Positions 14,250 to 21,856 of a stretch of DNA of 59,048 nucleotides are shown here, piece after piece. The notes under the pieces were generated by a model. That model was not told the DNA's origin. It saw only the letters and a program-made list of their open reading frames with translations, and did no database searches. Origin of the DNA: a virus; IMG/VR virus record IMGVR_UViG_3300047550_004734, positions 1 through 59,048 of that record; one strand, written 5' to 3'. Made by a program: the position numbers and the translations under genes. Positions within the stretch are counted from its first letter, which is position 1; each line of letters begins with the position of its first letter.

Positions 14250-14728
14250 CTAATTAAAGGAACCCCTATTGCTCCAAGTGCCGTTGTTACAGCAAATCTT
14301 TTTGCTTTTTTATAAGCATCGGAATTCCTTACTTCTTTACCAACTTTTTTTAATGCTCTTTTTGCAAGTTCAGTTTTCCAACCTTCACCAAGCATTTCAT
14401 CAACAATACTCTCTCTCCACTCTTCGCTCATATTTACCATAATTGCTTGTGCAGATTCTATAGTTTCTGCATATCCCTCATCAAGAAGATGTGAGAGGAT
14501 GATGTCGTAAATATCCACTTCTTCACCAATTCCTCTATCGTTCCATGCTTTTTTTTCTCTTGAGGACATTTGTTGTAAGGTTGATTTTCTAGTATTCATA
14601 TAACCAGCAGGTGCCTTACGATCATACTTTGATTGTCCTTTAGGTGGAGTTGCATCTTGTTCTTCATCAAGGTCTTGATAAACTCCTAAATATGCTTCTT
14701 GAAGACTACGAAAATCTTGTGCGTCCAT
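14246..14728 (-). CDS. Accessory late protein inserted in the gp41 fracture
   Basis: A 160-residue protein. N-terminus MDAQDFRSLQEAYLGVYQDL; a basic linker (KGQSKYDRKAPAGYMNTRKS); the motif VDIYDIILSHLLDEGYAETI shared with 11048-11737; and a basic, then hydrophobic C-terminus (FAVTTALGAIGVPLIS). Its ATG lies six bases after the N-half stop of gp41. An AATAAATA late element lies within the N-intein coding sequence 21 bases upstream, so this late gene is nested in an early gene. LQE-Ala near residue 12 fits a gp21-type cleavage site. Function unknown; an internal head protein is inferred. Confidence 0.82.
   Translation of the reverse strand: MDAQDFRSLQEAYLGVYQDLDEEQDATPPKGQSKYDRKAPAGYMNTRKSTLQQMSSREKKAWNDRGIGEEVDIYDIILSHLLDEGYAETIESAQAIMVNMSEEWRESIVDEMLGEGWKTELAKRALKKVGKEVRNSDAYKKAKRFAVTTALGAIGVPLIS
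14421..14524. repeat. Duplicated coding segment, copy B
   Basis: Partner of 11073-11176; same reading frame and strand. It shows that the gene in the gp41 break shares recent ancestry with the late gene 3 kb away. Confidence 0.85.
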
Positions 14729-14734
14729 TTTTTT

Positions 14735-15376
14735 TTACACTATGCTTTTATTTATTTTAAATCTAATTCTAACTTTGGTTTCTGGATGAACGCAACCAGC
14801 AAGAGCGATATTGAGAGTTTTGTTAGGGAGACCACCTTTCGTGATTTTATTAAAGTAATCAAGATCAAATTCAATTTTATCCTCCTTTTTATGATAAGAT
14901 TCATATCGTTGTTCGTAGTCTTCCAAGTAATCATGACCGATATGATTATCAAAACTTACAGCAAGAGCATCGGAAAGAATAGAAGGAATGCTATCACGAT
15001 TTTTCTTTTCATCTTTACCGTCAGCAATGTGAATGGCTTCAATAAGAGCAAGATAAATTGCTCGATCACGACACCATTTTTCTGTTGTTGAAACTAACCA
15101 GTTCATTTCAACAGGCACATCTTCCAAACAAGAAATCAATTGAAGTATTTCCTTAAAAGAAGTTTCATTAATGTCTTTACGTTTTTCTACTTCGATACAA
15201 AGAACTTCTTTAGTTGCTAAGCTATTATATTCGGAAACAAAATCAAGAATTTCTTCAAAAACAATCTTCTGATTTTGATCTTCAAAATACTCAGATTTTA
15301 TAAAAGGTAACACTTTACGGATATATTCTTCATTATAGAGGAGATTTCTTAAAATTAAAAATTCAATTTTTTCCAT
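14735..15376 (-). CDS. 41: gp41 replicative helicase, N-terminal half fused to an N-intein
   Basis: A 213-residue protein starting MEKIEFLILRNLLYNEEYI. Residues 1-194 are the helical N-domain and start of the RecA-like domain of the gp41/DnaB helicase, ending NKTLNIALAG just at the Walker A loop. Residues 195-213 (CVHPETKVRIRFKINKSIV) are a 19-residue N-intein starting with the Cys of the first splicing step, followed by a stop. The protein alone lacks Walker A and B and cannot be an active helicase. Joining to the Thr of the C-half restores LAGTGVGKS. It overlaps the 2OG oxygenase by 14 bases. Confidence 0.93.
   Translation of the reverse strand: MEKIEFLILRNLLYNEEYIRKVLPFIKSEYFEDQNQKIVFEEILDFVSEYNSLATKEVLCIEVEKRKDINETSFKEILQLISCLEDVPVEMNWLVSTTEKWCRDRAIYLALIEAIHIADGKDEKKNRDSIPSILSDALAVSFDNHIGHDYLEDYEQRYESYHKKEDKIEFDLDYFNKITKGGLPNKTLNIALAGCVHPETKVRIRFKINKSIV
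14738..14794 (-). other. N-terminal half of an atypically split intein
   Basis: This is 19 codons with block A form Cys-Val-x-x-Glu-Thr-x-Val. It is far shorter than the roughly 100-residue N-halves of classical split inteins (DnaE, gp41-1) and resembles the rare short-N class reported from environmental T4-like sequences. Confidence 0.9.
14749..14756 (-). promoter_or_regulatory. Late-type promoter element AATAAATA inside the N-intein
   Basis: AATAAATA on the minus strand, 21 bases upstream of the ATG at 14728 and within the last codons of the N-intein ORF (Lys-Ile-Asn-Lys). Confidence 0.55.
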
Positions 15377-16025
15377 AGTTAAAAGCAAATGATATACTCA
15401 TTCTAACCTTATTTTCTCTAAAAGGAAGAACTGTGTGAATAAGATATGTTGGAAATAAAACCAATATAGATGGAGTTGGATATAAGTGATAAAAATCTAG
15501 ATTATATGGAGAAGGTTTATCTTTCAATAGATGTACTTTTAATCCATATGAAGGGTCTTGAAAAACTAAAGATCCACCATTGATATTATCCCAAGTACCT
15601 GCTTTAATGGGATTTCCTTTAGTATAATTAAATTTCCAATCCTCACCTTGAATAGATTCTATTGGATAATAAACCCCAGCAAGAGCACTAGTTCCGTGAT
15701 GGTGAGAAAAATTAAAGTCTCCACTTTGATTAATATTTGCCCATAAATCAGTACAAACTAATCCAGTTTTATATCCGTGCTGTTTACAATACAAATCACC
15801 ACACTTAGTCAGAATTGAACACAACTCAGAATAACTTTCATATTTATTTTCTAAATCTGGTTTGCTATGCCAACCACCAACGTTACTATGATCCTCACCA
15901 GATGGATCTTTGTTTTGCTCAATTAAAGTATCTTCGACAAGTTTGATATTTAATTCATGATTTTGTTTTCCAAAGTTAACAATGCCTATAGGAATTGGAA
16001 ATAATGGAACGGAATTAAGATCCAT
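15363..16025 (-). CDS. 2OG-Fe(II) oxygenase family protein
   Basis: A 220-residue protein. The iron-binding region is visible: DFNFSHHHGTSALAGVYYPI (His-rich first strand), GGSLVFQDPSYG, then LVLFPTYLIHTVLPFRENKV with the distal His and Arg followed by RMSISFAFNYG. This layout is typical of phage 2-oxoglutarate/Fe(II) dioxygenases, which hydroxylate protein or nucleic-acid substrates; the substrate is unknown here. The Met at 16025 gives MDLNSVPLFPIPIGIVNFG, a normal family start, overlapping uvsX by 11 bases. Its position between uvsX and gp41 suggests co-expression with replication genes. Confidence 0.85.
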   Translation of the reverse strand: MDLNSVPLFPIPIGIVNFGKQNHELNIKLVEDTLIEQNKDPSGEDHSNVGGWHSKPDLENKYESYSELCSILTKCGDLYCKQHGYKTGLVCTDLWANINQSGDFNFSHHHGTSALAGVYYPIESIQGEDWKFNYTKGNPIKAGTWDNINGGSLVFQDPSYGLKVHLLKDKPSPYNLDFYHLYPTPSILVLFPTYLIHTVLPFRENKVRMSISFAFNYGKN

Positions 16026-17031
16026 AACTAAATTCTTCTCTTGCAATACCATCAAGTTTTTGCATCACATCTTCAGTAAAATATTTTTCAGGTTCTTTCA
16101 TGATTTGTTTTGCATAGACTTTTTTGGTTTCTCCCTCAACTTCAATTTCATAGCGTCCTGCTGTATTTTTCCACAAACCACCAATCTCACCGAGTTCAAG
16201 TAATCCATAATATCTATCCAGACCGCGTTCATCATAAAACAGACGAATCTCAACATCTTTATTTTCTTTACTCAAACGCGATTTAGCAGTCTTAGCCTTG
16301 ATAATATTGCCGACCACTTCCGTTCCATCCTTTTCTTTCTTTTTGCTGAGATAAATGATCGTAGACGCTGCGTACTTGAGTCCGCTGCCTCCCCCCATTT
16401 CCTTAGTTGGTACATAAGCTCCGATAACATCATAGGTGTGATTGGTAACGATCATTGGAATATTTGCTTGACCAAGTTTTAAGGTAAGCATACGGAATGC
16501 ACCTTTAATTAGTTGTGATTTGGTCATGTCACGAACTTCTTTATCATTCAGAGCATCGTTAATCTCTTTGCTGGTTGAAAGCATTCCCAGAGAGTCTAGC
16601 ACAAACATACAAGGATTGCGTTCTCCTTCAGGTTTTTTCATATAAAGATCAACTGCCTTAAGTGCTTTAGTGCGAAACTCTTCAACAGTAACCACATTTA
16701 CAACCACAAGACGTTGTGTATCTACACCACGACTCTCTAAAAGAGATTTAGTGATAGCGGCCTCAGTATCAAAGTAGAGACAATAACCATCGGGGTTATT
16801 ATCCAGAAAATTCTTAACCACAGCGAGAGAGAAGAAAGTCTTTCCAGTAGAAGACTCTCCAGCAATAGCAGTAATCTTATTCCCAGATACACCACCAAAT
16901 ATACTCCCTGAAACCAGTGCATTAAAAATGTACGAACCTGTGTCAACATAACGTTCAGTCTCATCAATTTCAGAAGCAAGTTGTGTATATTCTCCCCCAA
17001 TCTCTTTTACAATATCTTTTAAAAAGTCCAT
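16015..17031 (-). CDS. uvsX: UvsX recombinase (RecA-like)
   Basis: A 338-residue strand-exchange protein that coats single-stranded DNA and starts recombination-dependent replication. It shows Walker A AGESSTGKTFF near residue 58, Walker B CMFVLDSLGML near residue 138, and the MIVTNHTYDVIGAYVP segment followed by the GGGSGLKYAAS loop, all as in T4 UvsX. The Shine-Dalgarno sequence GAGGAAAACA directly precedes the ATG. No intein interrupts it, unlike some marine uvsX genes. Its partners uvsY, uvsW, gp46 and gp47 are in the same window. Confidence 0.96.
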   Translation of the reverse strand: MDFLKDIVKEIGGEYTQLASEIDETERYVDTGSYIFNALVSGSIFGGVSGNKITAIAGESSTGKTFFSLAVVKNFLDNNPDGYCLYFDTEAAITKSLLESRGVDTQRLVVVNVVTVEEFRTKALKAVDLYMKKPEGERNPCMFVLDSLGMLSTSKEINDALNDKEVRDMTKSQLIKGAFRMLTLKLGQANIPMIVTNHTYDVIGAYVPTKEMGGGSGLKYAASTIIYLSKKKEKDGTEVVGNIIKAKTAKSRLSKENKDVEIRLFYDERGLDRYYGLLELGEIGGLWKNTAGRYEIEVEGETKKVYAKQIMKEPEKYFTEDVMQKLDGIAREEFSYGS

Positions 17032-17078
17032 TGTTTTCCTCAGATTTAAATAATTTGTTTTTTAAATTAATAGTTTTA

Positions 17079-19586
17079 TTACTCAAAAAATGATTCAAGA
17101 TTTGCAATTTTTTCCACTTTCCATCCAATAGAATCTAAAATAATCTTTAGAGGTTCTATAAATGCTTTCTCAAATTGTAGGTCATAGTCAATGTATTTGT
17201 CAAGGTTCAATTCTTTAGGAAAATCTTGAATAAACGAAATCACATTTTCGTAGATGATATTTGGTTTTTTTAAATAAACAAACTTAATCTTTTCCCCATT
17301 CTGAATCAAAGAATATTTACCAGTCAATTTATTCTTTTTAATGTAATGATTAAAAAGAAGTGCTCCGCGAACATGAATTGGAGTCCCTTTAATATAAATG
17401 TCTGAAGAAGATGTATATTTTCTTACATCGGAAGCAGAACGCGGAAAAGCAATTTGTTCGGGCGGAAGAGTTTTAAACTTTTCTCTACATTTATCAATAA
17501 AACTAATTACATCATCTTCAGTACCACTCATCATAATTTTAAAAGATTCCTTTAACATGTCACGACAAGGTGCTGGAGTTGAAGATTTGATTGCCTCAAT
17601 ACCCTTAATTTTTAATTTAGGTTCCTCATAACGAACCCCTTCACTATCCCAAACACTTAAAATGTATCGTTTCTTCGCAGTCCAAATACCACGCTCAGCA
17701 ATACATTCACGCTTCATGAACATCTTTTGGTCATAAGCATTTACATATTCCGCCAGTTTTTGGTAAGAACTTTCAATATATTTTTCAAATTCCATCTGAC
17801 AGACCTTATCAAGGAACGAAACAATGCTTTCAGTAGTTTTCTTTCTTCCTTGGAATACACTTTCAACCAAAGGACCCATATTGATATACAAAGAATCAGT
17901 ATCAGAAGCAATGACATAATCTACCTCAGGAGTCTTAAGAACTTTATTTAAATATCCATTCATAGCATTCATAATCCACTGAATTGATACTTGCCCGGAA
18001 AGTGTAATCGCCTCAGCATTTGCGAGTTTAAAATATCGGAAATACTGATTACCAATTGCACCATAAGCAGAGTTCAATTGAATCTTTCTTGCCATTTGAA
18101 TATTATTGCATCTGGCAATCTCTTTAATTAGTTCTTTATTTTTTGTTTTTTCATATTCCTGCTCAGCAGCAAGCATTTTCTTCTTAAAGATCACACGTTC
18201 ATTATAGATCTTCTCCATCAGTTCTGGAAGAAATCCACGCACATCCTTACGATACATAGCACCATTGGCACATACGGCATAGTCCTTATACAGTTCAAAG
18301 TTCAACTGCTCATTCAGAATCTTATCTACATTTACTGTAGGATGTCTCTCATCCAAAAGAGTTTCTGGTGAGATGTTATATTGCATAATGAGGTGAGGGT
18401 ATAGGGAGTTGAGGTCAAAAGACACAACCCAATCATACTTTCCCGGAATAGGTTCTTTAACATATGCACCAGCATACTTAGAGTCTTTATCTGAACGCTC
18501 TTTAGGAGGAATTACAATATTCCTTTTTTTCAGATAGTTATAAATGATCGTATCCCACATACGGACCTGAGAAAACACATCAGCATAGTTTGCCTTTGCA
18601 TCATATGCCATTGTGATTGCAAGTTCGATTAGTTTCATCTTGTCTTCCAAACGGTCAACAAGTTCTACGTCAACGATGTTGTATTCTACAAACTTCTGCC
18701 ATCCCTTAGTATAAAAATCCTTGAAGGTATCAAACTCCGAGTGATCCAACTTCTTTTGCTTAAGTTCAACTTCAGCAATGTAATCCAATCGATAAGATTC
18801 TTGCGCTTTATAAGTAAATTTCTTATAAAGATTCAAATAGTCAAGTTGAGTAATACCACCTACGTCATAAGCAATGTGTCTACGACCAGAAATAAAGATT
18901 TCATTTTCAGTTACAAGTCCCCAAGGAGACATGCGCTTCATTAGTTTTTCACCAAGGACACGTTCTAAACGACGAATAAGATATGGAATATCATATAATT
19001 CGACGTTCCACCCAGTCACAACCTCCGGAATGTTTTCTTCCATCATCCACCAGTTAATGAAATCCATTAACAAGTCTCTTTCGTTAGTGAAAGAACGATA
19101 GATTACATTCTTTTGTTTATTATTAAAAGGACCCATTCCCCAAGTACGAATTTGTTTAGAAGAATAATCCTGAATAGTAATCAAAAGAACTTCTTCAGAA
19201 GCAGACTCTACATCAGGGAAACCATTTTCGGATGCAACCTCAATATCAAGGGTTGTCACCTTGATTTTAGTAATATCAAATTTAACTTCATCTTCAGGAT
19301 ACATTTCAGAGATATACTGATAAATGTATTGGGTATTTCCAAAGATTTTAAAGTTTTCTACATTCTCATACTTTTTAATAAACTCCCTACAATCACGAAC
19401 ACATCCAGGTTGAACTGCCTCAACAGATTCTCCATTCAGAGTTTGATATTTAGTTTTTTTATTAGAAGGGACAAAAAGAGTCGGGTTAAACTTCTCACGA
19501 GCCATGAAGTGTTTTCCATGTTCATAACCACGAACTAAGAAGTGGTCCCCGACCATCTGAACGTTTGTGTAAAATCTCAGATTCAT
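17079..19586 (-). CDS. 43: Family B DNA polymerase, T4 gp43-like
   Basis: An 835-residue replicative polymerase. The N-terminal 3'-5' exonuclease has TTLDIEVASENGFPD (Exo I DxE, residues 110-125), VTGWNVELYDIPYL (Exo II) and an Exo III-like Tyr-x3-Asp. Polymerase motifs are SFDLNSLYPHLI (motif A), KIQLNSAYGAIGNQYF (motif B) and IASDTDSLYIN (motif C). It is shorter than T4 gp43 (898), as in other marine T4-like phages, and is in one piece. The gene starts with an ATGA overlap on a small Sm-like gene. regA, the translational repressor that controls gp43 in T4, is encoded three genes upstream. Confidence 0.97.
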   Translation of the reverse strand: MNLRFYTNVQMVGDHFLVRGYEHGKHFMAREKFNPTLFVPSNKKTKYQTLNGESVEAVQPGCVRDCREFIKKYENVENFKIFGNTQYIYQYISEMYPEDEVKFDITKIKVTTLDIEVASENGFPDVESASEEVLLITIQDYSSKQIRTWGMGPFNNKQKNVIYRSFTNERDLLMDFINWWMMEENIPEVVTGWNVELYDIPYLIRRLERVLGEKLMKRMSPWGLVTENEIFISGRRHIAYDVGGITQLDYLNLYKKFTYKAQESYRLDYIAEVELKQKKLDHSEFDTFKDFYTKGWQKFVEYNIVDVELVDRLEDKMKLIELAITMAYDAKANYADVFSQVRMWDTIIYNYLKKRNIVIPPKERSDKDSKYAGAYVKEPIPGKYDWVVSFDLNSLYPHLIMQYNISPETLLDERHPTVNVDKILNEQLNFELYKDYAVCANGAMYRKDVRGFLPELMEKIYNERVIFKKKMLAAEQEYEKTKNKELIKEIARCNNIQMARKIQLNSAYGAIGNQYFRYFKLANAEAITLSGQVSIQWIMNAMNGYLNKVLKTPEVDYVIASDTDSLYINMGPLVESVFQGRKKTTESIVSFLDKVCQMEFEKYIESSYQKLAEYVNAYDQKMFMKRECIAERGIWTAKKRYILSVWDSEGVRYEEPKLKIKGIEAIKSSTPAPCRDMLKESFKIMMSGTEDDVISFIDKCREKFKTLPPEQIAFPRSASDVRKYTSSSDIYIKGTPIHVRGALLFNHYIKKNKLTGKYSLIQNGEKIKFVYLKKPNIIYENVISFIQDFPKELNLDKYIDYDLQFEKAFIEPLKIILDSIGWKVEKIANLESFFE

Positions 19587-19813
19587 TCTTTAATTAAATC
19601 CTGGTATTTTTCAAGAAGTGTTGGTGTTGGAGTAACAAAAGTAAGAATAGAATCTGAACGAATTTCAACAAAATTTTGTTTTGTATATTCGCTCAGGAAT
19701 GGTTCCAAAGTTTTATCTTTAGATATAATGAAGGGATTTGTTAGTTTACAATCTGGTTCACCAAGTTCAGATGTAATTTGATCAATCTGACTGATAAGAA
19801 TCTGATTGCTCAT
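19583..19813 (-). CDS. Small Sm-like protein next to DNA polymerase
   Basis: A 76-residue protein (start MSNQILISQIDQI at 19813; an upstream Met at 19840 with AGGA ten bases before it is an alternative). It contains EPDCKLTNPFIISKDKTLEP, then ILTFVTPTPTLLEKY. The order NP-x-I, LEPF, a short strand, ILT and a C-terminal Tyr parallels the proteins at 19782-20135 and 29874-30266, suggesting three members of one small beta-barrel family, possibly Sm-like. It overlaps its upstream paralogue by 32 bases and the polymerase gene by four. RNA binding is a reasonable guess only. Confidence 0.75.
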   Translation of the reverse strand: MSNQILISQIDQITSELGEPDCKLTNPFIISKDKTLEPFLSEYTKQNFVEIRSDSILTFVTPTPTLLEKYQDLIKE

Positions 19814-20135
19814 CAGGCAGATCACTTTGATTATTTTCATATTGTTTAATTCCTAATACTTGAGTTTCATACATTTTTTTTAGTTGATCGTTGGGTTCTA
19901 CTACCGTAACCACCCAATCGGGTGATAATTCAACTGTAGTATCCTCAGATAAAGCAGGCCAAGAGTTAAGGGATATGCTTACTTTTTCTTCATCACCAAT
20001 TCTATAAGAACCATTAATTAATACCTTACAAGGTCTATCTAAAATAAAACAAATCAATTTATTTTCAAAATAACCTTCTTTAATTTCGGATACAAGATGT
20101 TCACCAGACTTTAATAAAACCAATTTTACAGTCAT
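19782..20135 (-). CDS. Sm-like protein, second family member
   Basis: A 117-residue protein beginning MTVKLVLLKSGEHLVSEIKE, an Sm1-like Gly-Glu strand-turn, followed by RPCKVLINGSYRIGDEEKVS, then SPDWVVTVVEPNDQLKKMYE. The C-terminus is acidic and Gln/Ser rich (SDLPDEQSDSYQSD). A GGAG Shine-Dalgarno sequence lies just before the ATG. A terminator precedes it and DNA polymerase follows. The shared layout with its neighbour and with 29874-30266 suggests duplication within the genome. Function unknown; an RNA-binding beta barrel is inferred from the pattern. Confidence 0.8.
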   Translation of the reverse strand: MTVKLVLLKSGEHLVSEIKEGYFENKLICFILDRPCKVLINGSYRIGDEEKVSISLNSWPALSEDTTVELSPDWVVTVVEPNDQLKKMYETQVLGIKQYENNQSDLPDEQSDSYQSD

Positions 20136-20165
20136 TTTTTCTCCTTACATTTCAATATTCTATCA

Positions 20166-20214
20166 ACAAAAAAAGGAGGAGTCAACCTGGTATTGCCAGG
20201 TGCTCCTCGCGCCG
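20166..20214 (-). terminator. Terminator between the hsp20 operon and the Sm-like genes
   Basis: On the minus strand the inner stem CCTGG-CAATA-CCAGG is extended by GGAG/CTCC and followed by seven T's. It would end regA-hsp20 transcription before the gp43 unit. Confidence 0.8.
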
Positions 20215-20233
20215 ACGATAGTTCAATTAATAT

Positions 20234-20413
20234 TTATTCCCCACCATCTCCACCACTTCCATCACCAGAATCTCCGTTTCCCCCAGCACTTGAACGACTT
20301 CTTACAGAAACTGATTTTCCTTTAGGAATTTGTTTTTGTTTTTCTTGAGAATAAACAGTGTGGGGAATTGCTCCCTTATATGCTATTGTTTTAAACTCAT
20401 CAAACGATTTCAT
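20234..20413 (-). CDS. 59-residue protein with MKSF N-terminus and Gly/Asp-rich tail
   Basis: A short ORF starting at 20413, 14 bases inside the end of hsp20. N-terminus MKSFDEFKTIAYKGAIPHTV, then a Gln/Lys-rich stretch, a basic SVSVRSRSSAGG and a Gly/Asp/Ser tail to the stop. The first seven residues resemble the MKSFSKF and MKSFKQF starts of two other proteins here, but no L/I-x-E cleavage motif follows. A terminator lies directly downstream, so it would be the last gene of the hsp20 transcript. A real small protein is likely; function unknown. Confidence 0.6.
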   Translation of the reverse strand: MKSFDEFKTIAYKGAIPHTVYSQEKQKQIPKGKSVSVRSRSSAGGNGDSGDGSGGDGGE

Positions 20414-20840
20414 ATACCTTTTTCTTCTGATGTTCTGGAATAACTCTATTTAGTTTAATGGTGAGTAATCCATCAACAAAAGAAACATCACCGACAACTA
20501 CATCATCAGATAATGTCCAAGTGCGGGTAAATGCTCTCTTTGCAAGACCGTGATGAACATATTCATCTACAGAGTCATCTACTTTCTTTGCCTCCACAAA
20601 AAGTTTATTCCATTCAGAAGATACTTCAATATCTTCTTTCCTATAACCGGCAAGGGCAATTTCTAGTCTAAAGTTTGTGCTGCTTTCTTTAACTAGATTG
20701 TATGGAGGATAGTTTACTGAAGATTCGTGAGTTGTCCCGAAACGTTGCAACCATTCATCACCACCAATAAAATGCTTTTCAATATCATTTAAAAATTTTT
20801 CAATATTTCCAGTATTATATTTTGCGATTGTTGTGTACAT
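20400..20840 (-). CDS. hsp20: Small heat-shock protein, Hsp20 family
   Basis: A 146-residue alpha-crystallin-type chaperone that holds unfolding proteins. N-terminal arm MYTTIAKYNTGNIEKFLNDI; alpha-crystallin domain from about residue 47 (PPYNLVKESSTNFRLEIALA, GYRKEDIEVSSEWNKLFVEA) to GLLTIKLNRVIPE, close to the A-x-x-x-n-G-v-L consensus. AAGGAG six bases before the ATG at 20840 fixes the start, so the upstream in-frame Met is not used. Hsp20 genes are a known feature of T4-like cyanophages. A TATAAATT late-like element about 100 bases upstream and a preceding terminator suggest separate control. Confidence 0.93.
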   Translation of the reverse strand: MYTTIAKYNTGNIEKFLNDIEKHFIGGDEWLQRFGTTHESSVNYPPYNLVKESSTNFRLEIALAGYRKEDIEVSSEWNKLFVEAKKVDDSVDEYVHHGLAKRAFTRTWTLSDDVVVGDVSFVDGLLTIKLNRVIPEHQKKKVYEIV

Positions 20841-20955
20841 TTTAGTTCTCCTTAAAAAGCGAGTTTTGTTTAACATTACGGATCCTAAGACTCCGCTTTA
20901 GCGAATGAGTGGTTCAAAGAACCTCATCTCATCAATAATAATTTATATAAAAACG

Positions 20956-20991
20956 AAAAAAAGAGGAACGGTAAAAACCGAACCTCTTTTT
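20956..20991. terminator. Symmetric bidirectional terminator after regA
   Basis: A near-perfect hairpin AAAAAGAGG-AA-CGGT...ACCG-AA-CCTCTTTTT with A/T runs on both sides, able to terminate either strand. The 20841-20955 stretch upstream of hsp20 otherwise holds only short inverted repeats and the late-like TATAAATT at 20940-20947. Confidence 0.92.
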
Positions 20992-21038
20992 AGGGTGTTC
21001 CGACTTTTGTAGAGACCGCACGAAAGTCTCACTCTTAT

Positions 21039-21479
21039 TTATTCGGTTTCTACACCTTTTCCTTTCTTACCAATATTATATTTTTGCTCCAAAATCCAAT
21101 CTCCTTTATCTTTATAAGAAAGAACTTTAATTTGATTAAGTGGAGCGATGTCAGAAATCTTATCAAGATTGACTACGGTAATAAGTCCCCAATCAGCAAG
21201 AAGACGCACGATACGATTACGACGTTGAACATCATTTACCGTAAGATTAGCGTGTTTTCCATCAAGAGCAAATAGTTCCTTGAAATGGACAATATAATAT
21301 TTTCCTTGCTTATGTAAAATATGGCAAGATTGATACAATTTCCTTTCTTTTCTTGATGCAACTCCAATGCGAGTTAGAGTTTCACGTACTTTTAGAAAAT
21401 CATCAGGTTCATTGAGGATGACCTCAACCATTTGTGACTGAGACCAATTTACTTGAGGCTCGATTGTTTGTGTAATCAT
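21039..21479 (-). CDS. regA: RegA translational repressor
   Basis: A 146-residue RNA-binding protein that in T4 blocks initiation of many early mRNAs, including gp44, gp45 and its own. It matches T4 RegA closely: NEPDDFLKVRETLTRIGVAS, LYQSCHILHKQGKYYIVHFK and RNRIVRLLADWGLITVV. The annotated start gives 16 residues before the T4-like start MVEVILNEPDDF, so initiation at 21431 is an alternative; GGTGG before 21479 and the four-base overlap with gp62 favour the longer form. A strong bidirectional terminator follows. Confidence 0.95.
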   Translation of the reverse strand: MITQTIEPQVNWSQSQMVEVILNEPDDFLKVRETLTRIGVASRKERKLYQSCHILHKQGKYYIVHFKELFALDGKHANLTVNDVQRRNRIVRLLADWGLITVVNLDKISDIAPLNQIKVLSYKDKGDWILEQKYNIGKKGKGVETE

Positions 21480-21856
21480 TTTGTTCCACCAATTTCAAAT
21501 TTTTGTTTAATGAAGTTAATCTGCTCTTTTGACAAAATTTTCAGTGCTTGAGATGCCTTTTCGTTACTATAACCATAATAACGTTTTACATATTCTAAGT
21601 CTTTAATTTTATCTTTACGGAGCCAAGGAGAAAATCTCCTCCTTTTTCTTATAGTATTTAGAAAAAAAGAATATTGCATATCTTTATCTAAATGATGGTT
21701 GATGTTCATCTCATTAGAAAAAAGAATAGTATCAATTTGCCCAGATAAACATTTATTAATAATAAAAGGTGTATATTCCTTCAATAAAGAAGGATCCTCA
21801 TCCATCAGATTCTGTTTTGTCTGATTTATTGAATTTAGCCAGTCCTTCAATTCCAT
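21476..21856 (-). CDS. 62: Clamp-loader small subunit, gp62-like
   Basis: A 126-residue partner of gp44 in loading the sliding clamp gp45. It contains LLKEYTPFIINKCLSGQID and RKRRRFSPWLRKDKIKDLEY, followed by YVKRYYGYSNEKASQALKIL, patterns I associate with gp62 of T4-like marine phages, where it is shorter than T4 gp62 (187). Location supports the call: regA follows with an ATGA overlap, as in T4. In T4 gp44 is immediately upstream; here a methylase gene separates them and overlaps the start of gp62 by 59 bases. Confidence 0.88.
   Translation of the reverse strand: MELKDWLNSINQTKQNLMDEDPSLLKEYTPFIINKCLSGQIDTILFSNEMNINHHLDKDMQYSFFLNTIRKRRRFSPWLRKDKIKDLEYVKRYYGYSNEKASQALKILSKEQINFIKQKFEIGGTK

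Noticed and set aside
14735-14794. Simple frameshift or sequencing error truncating gp41
   Set aside because: The 19 extra residues start with Cys in intein block A form and the partner half ends His-Asn at exactly the matching point, which an error would not produce.
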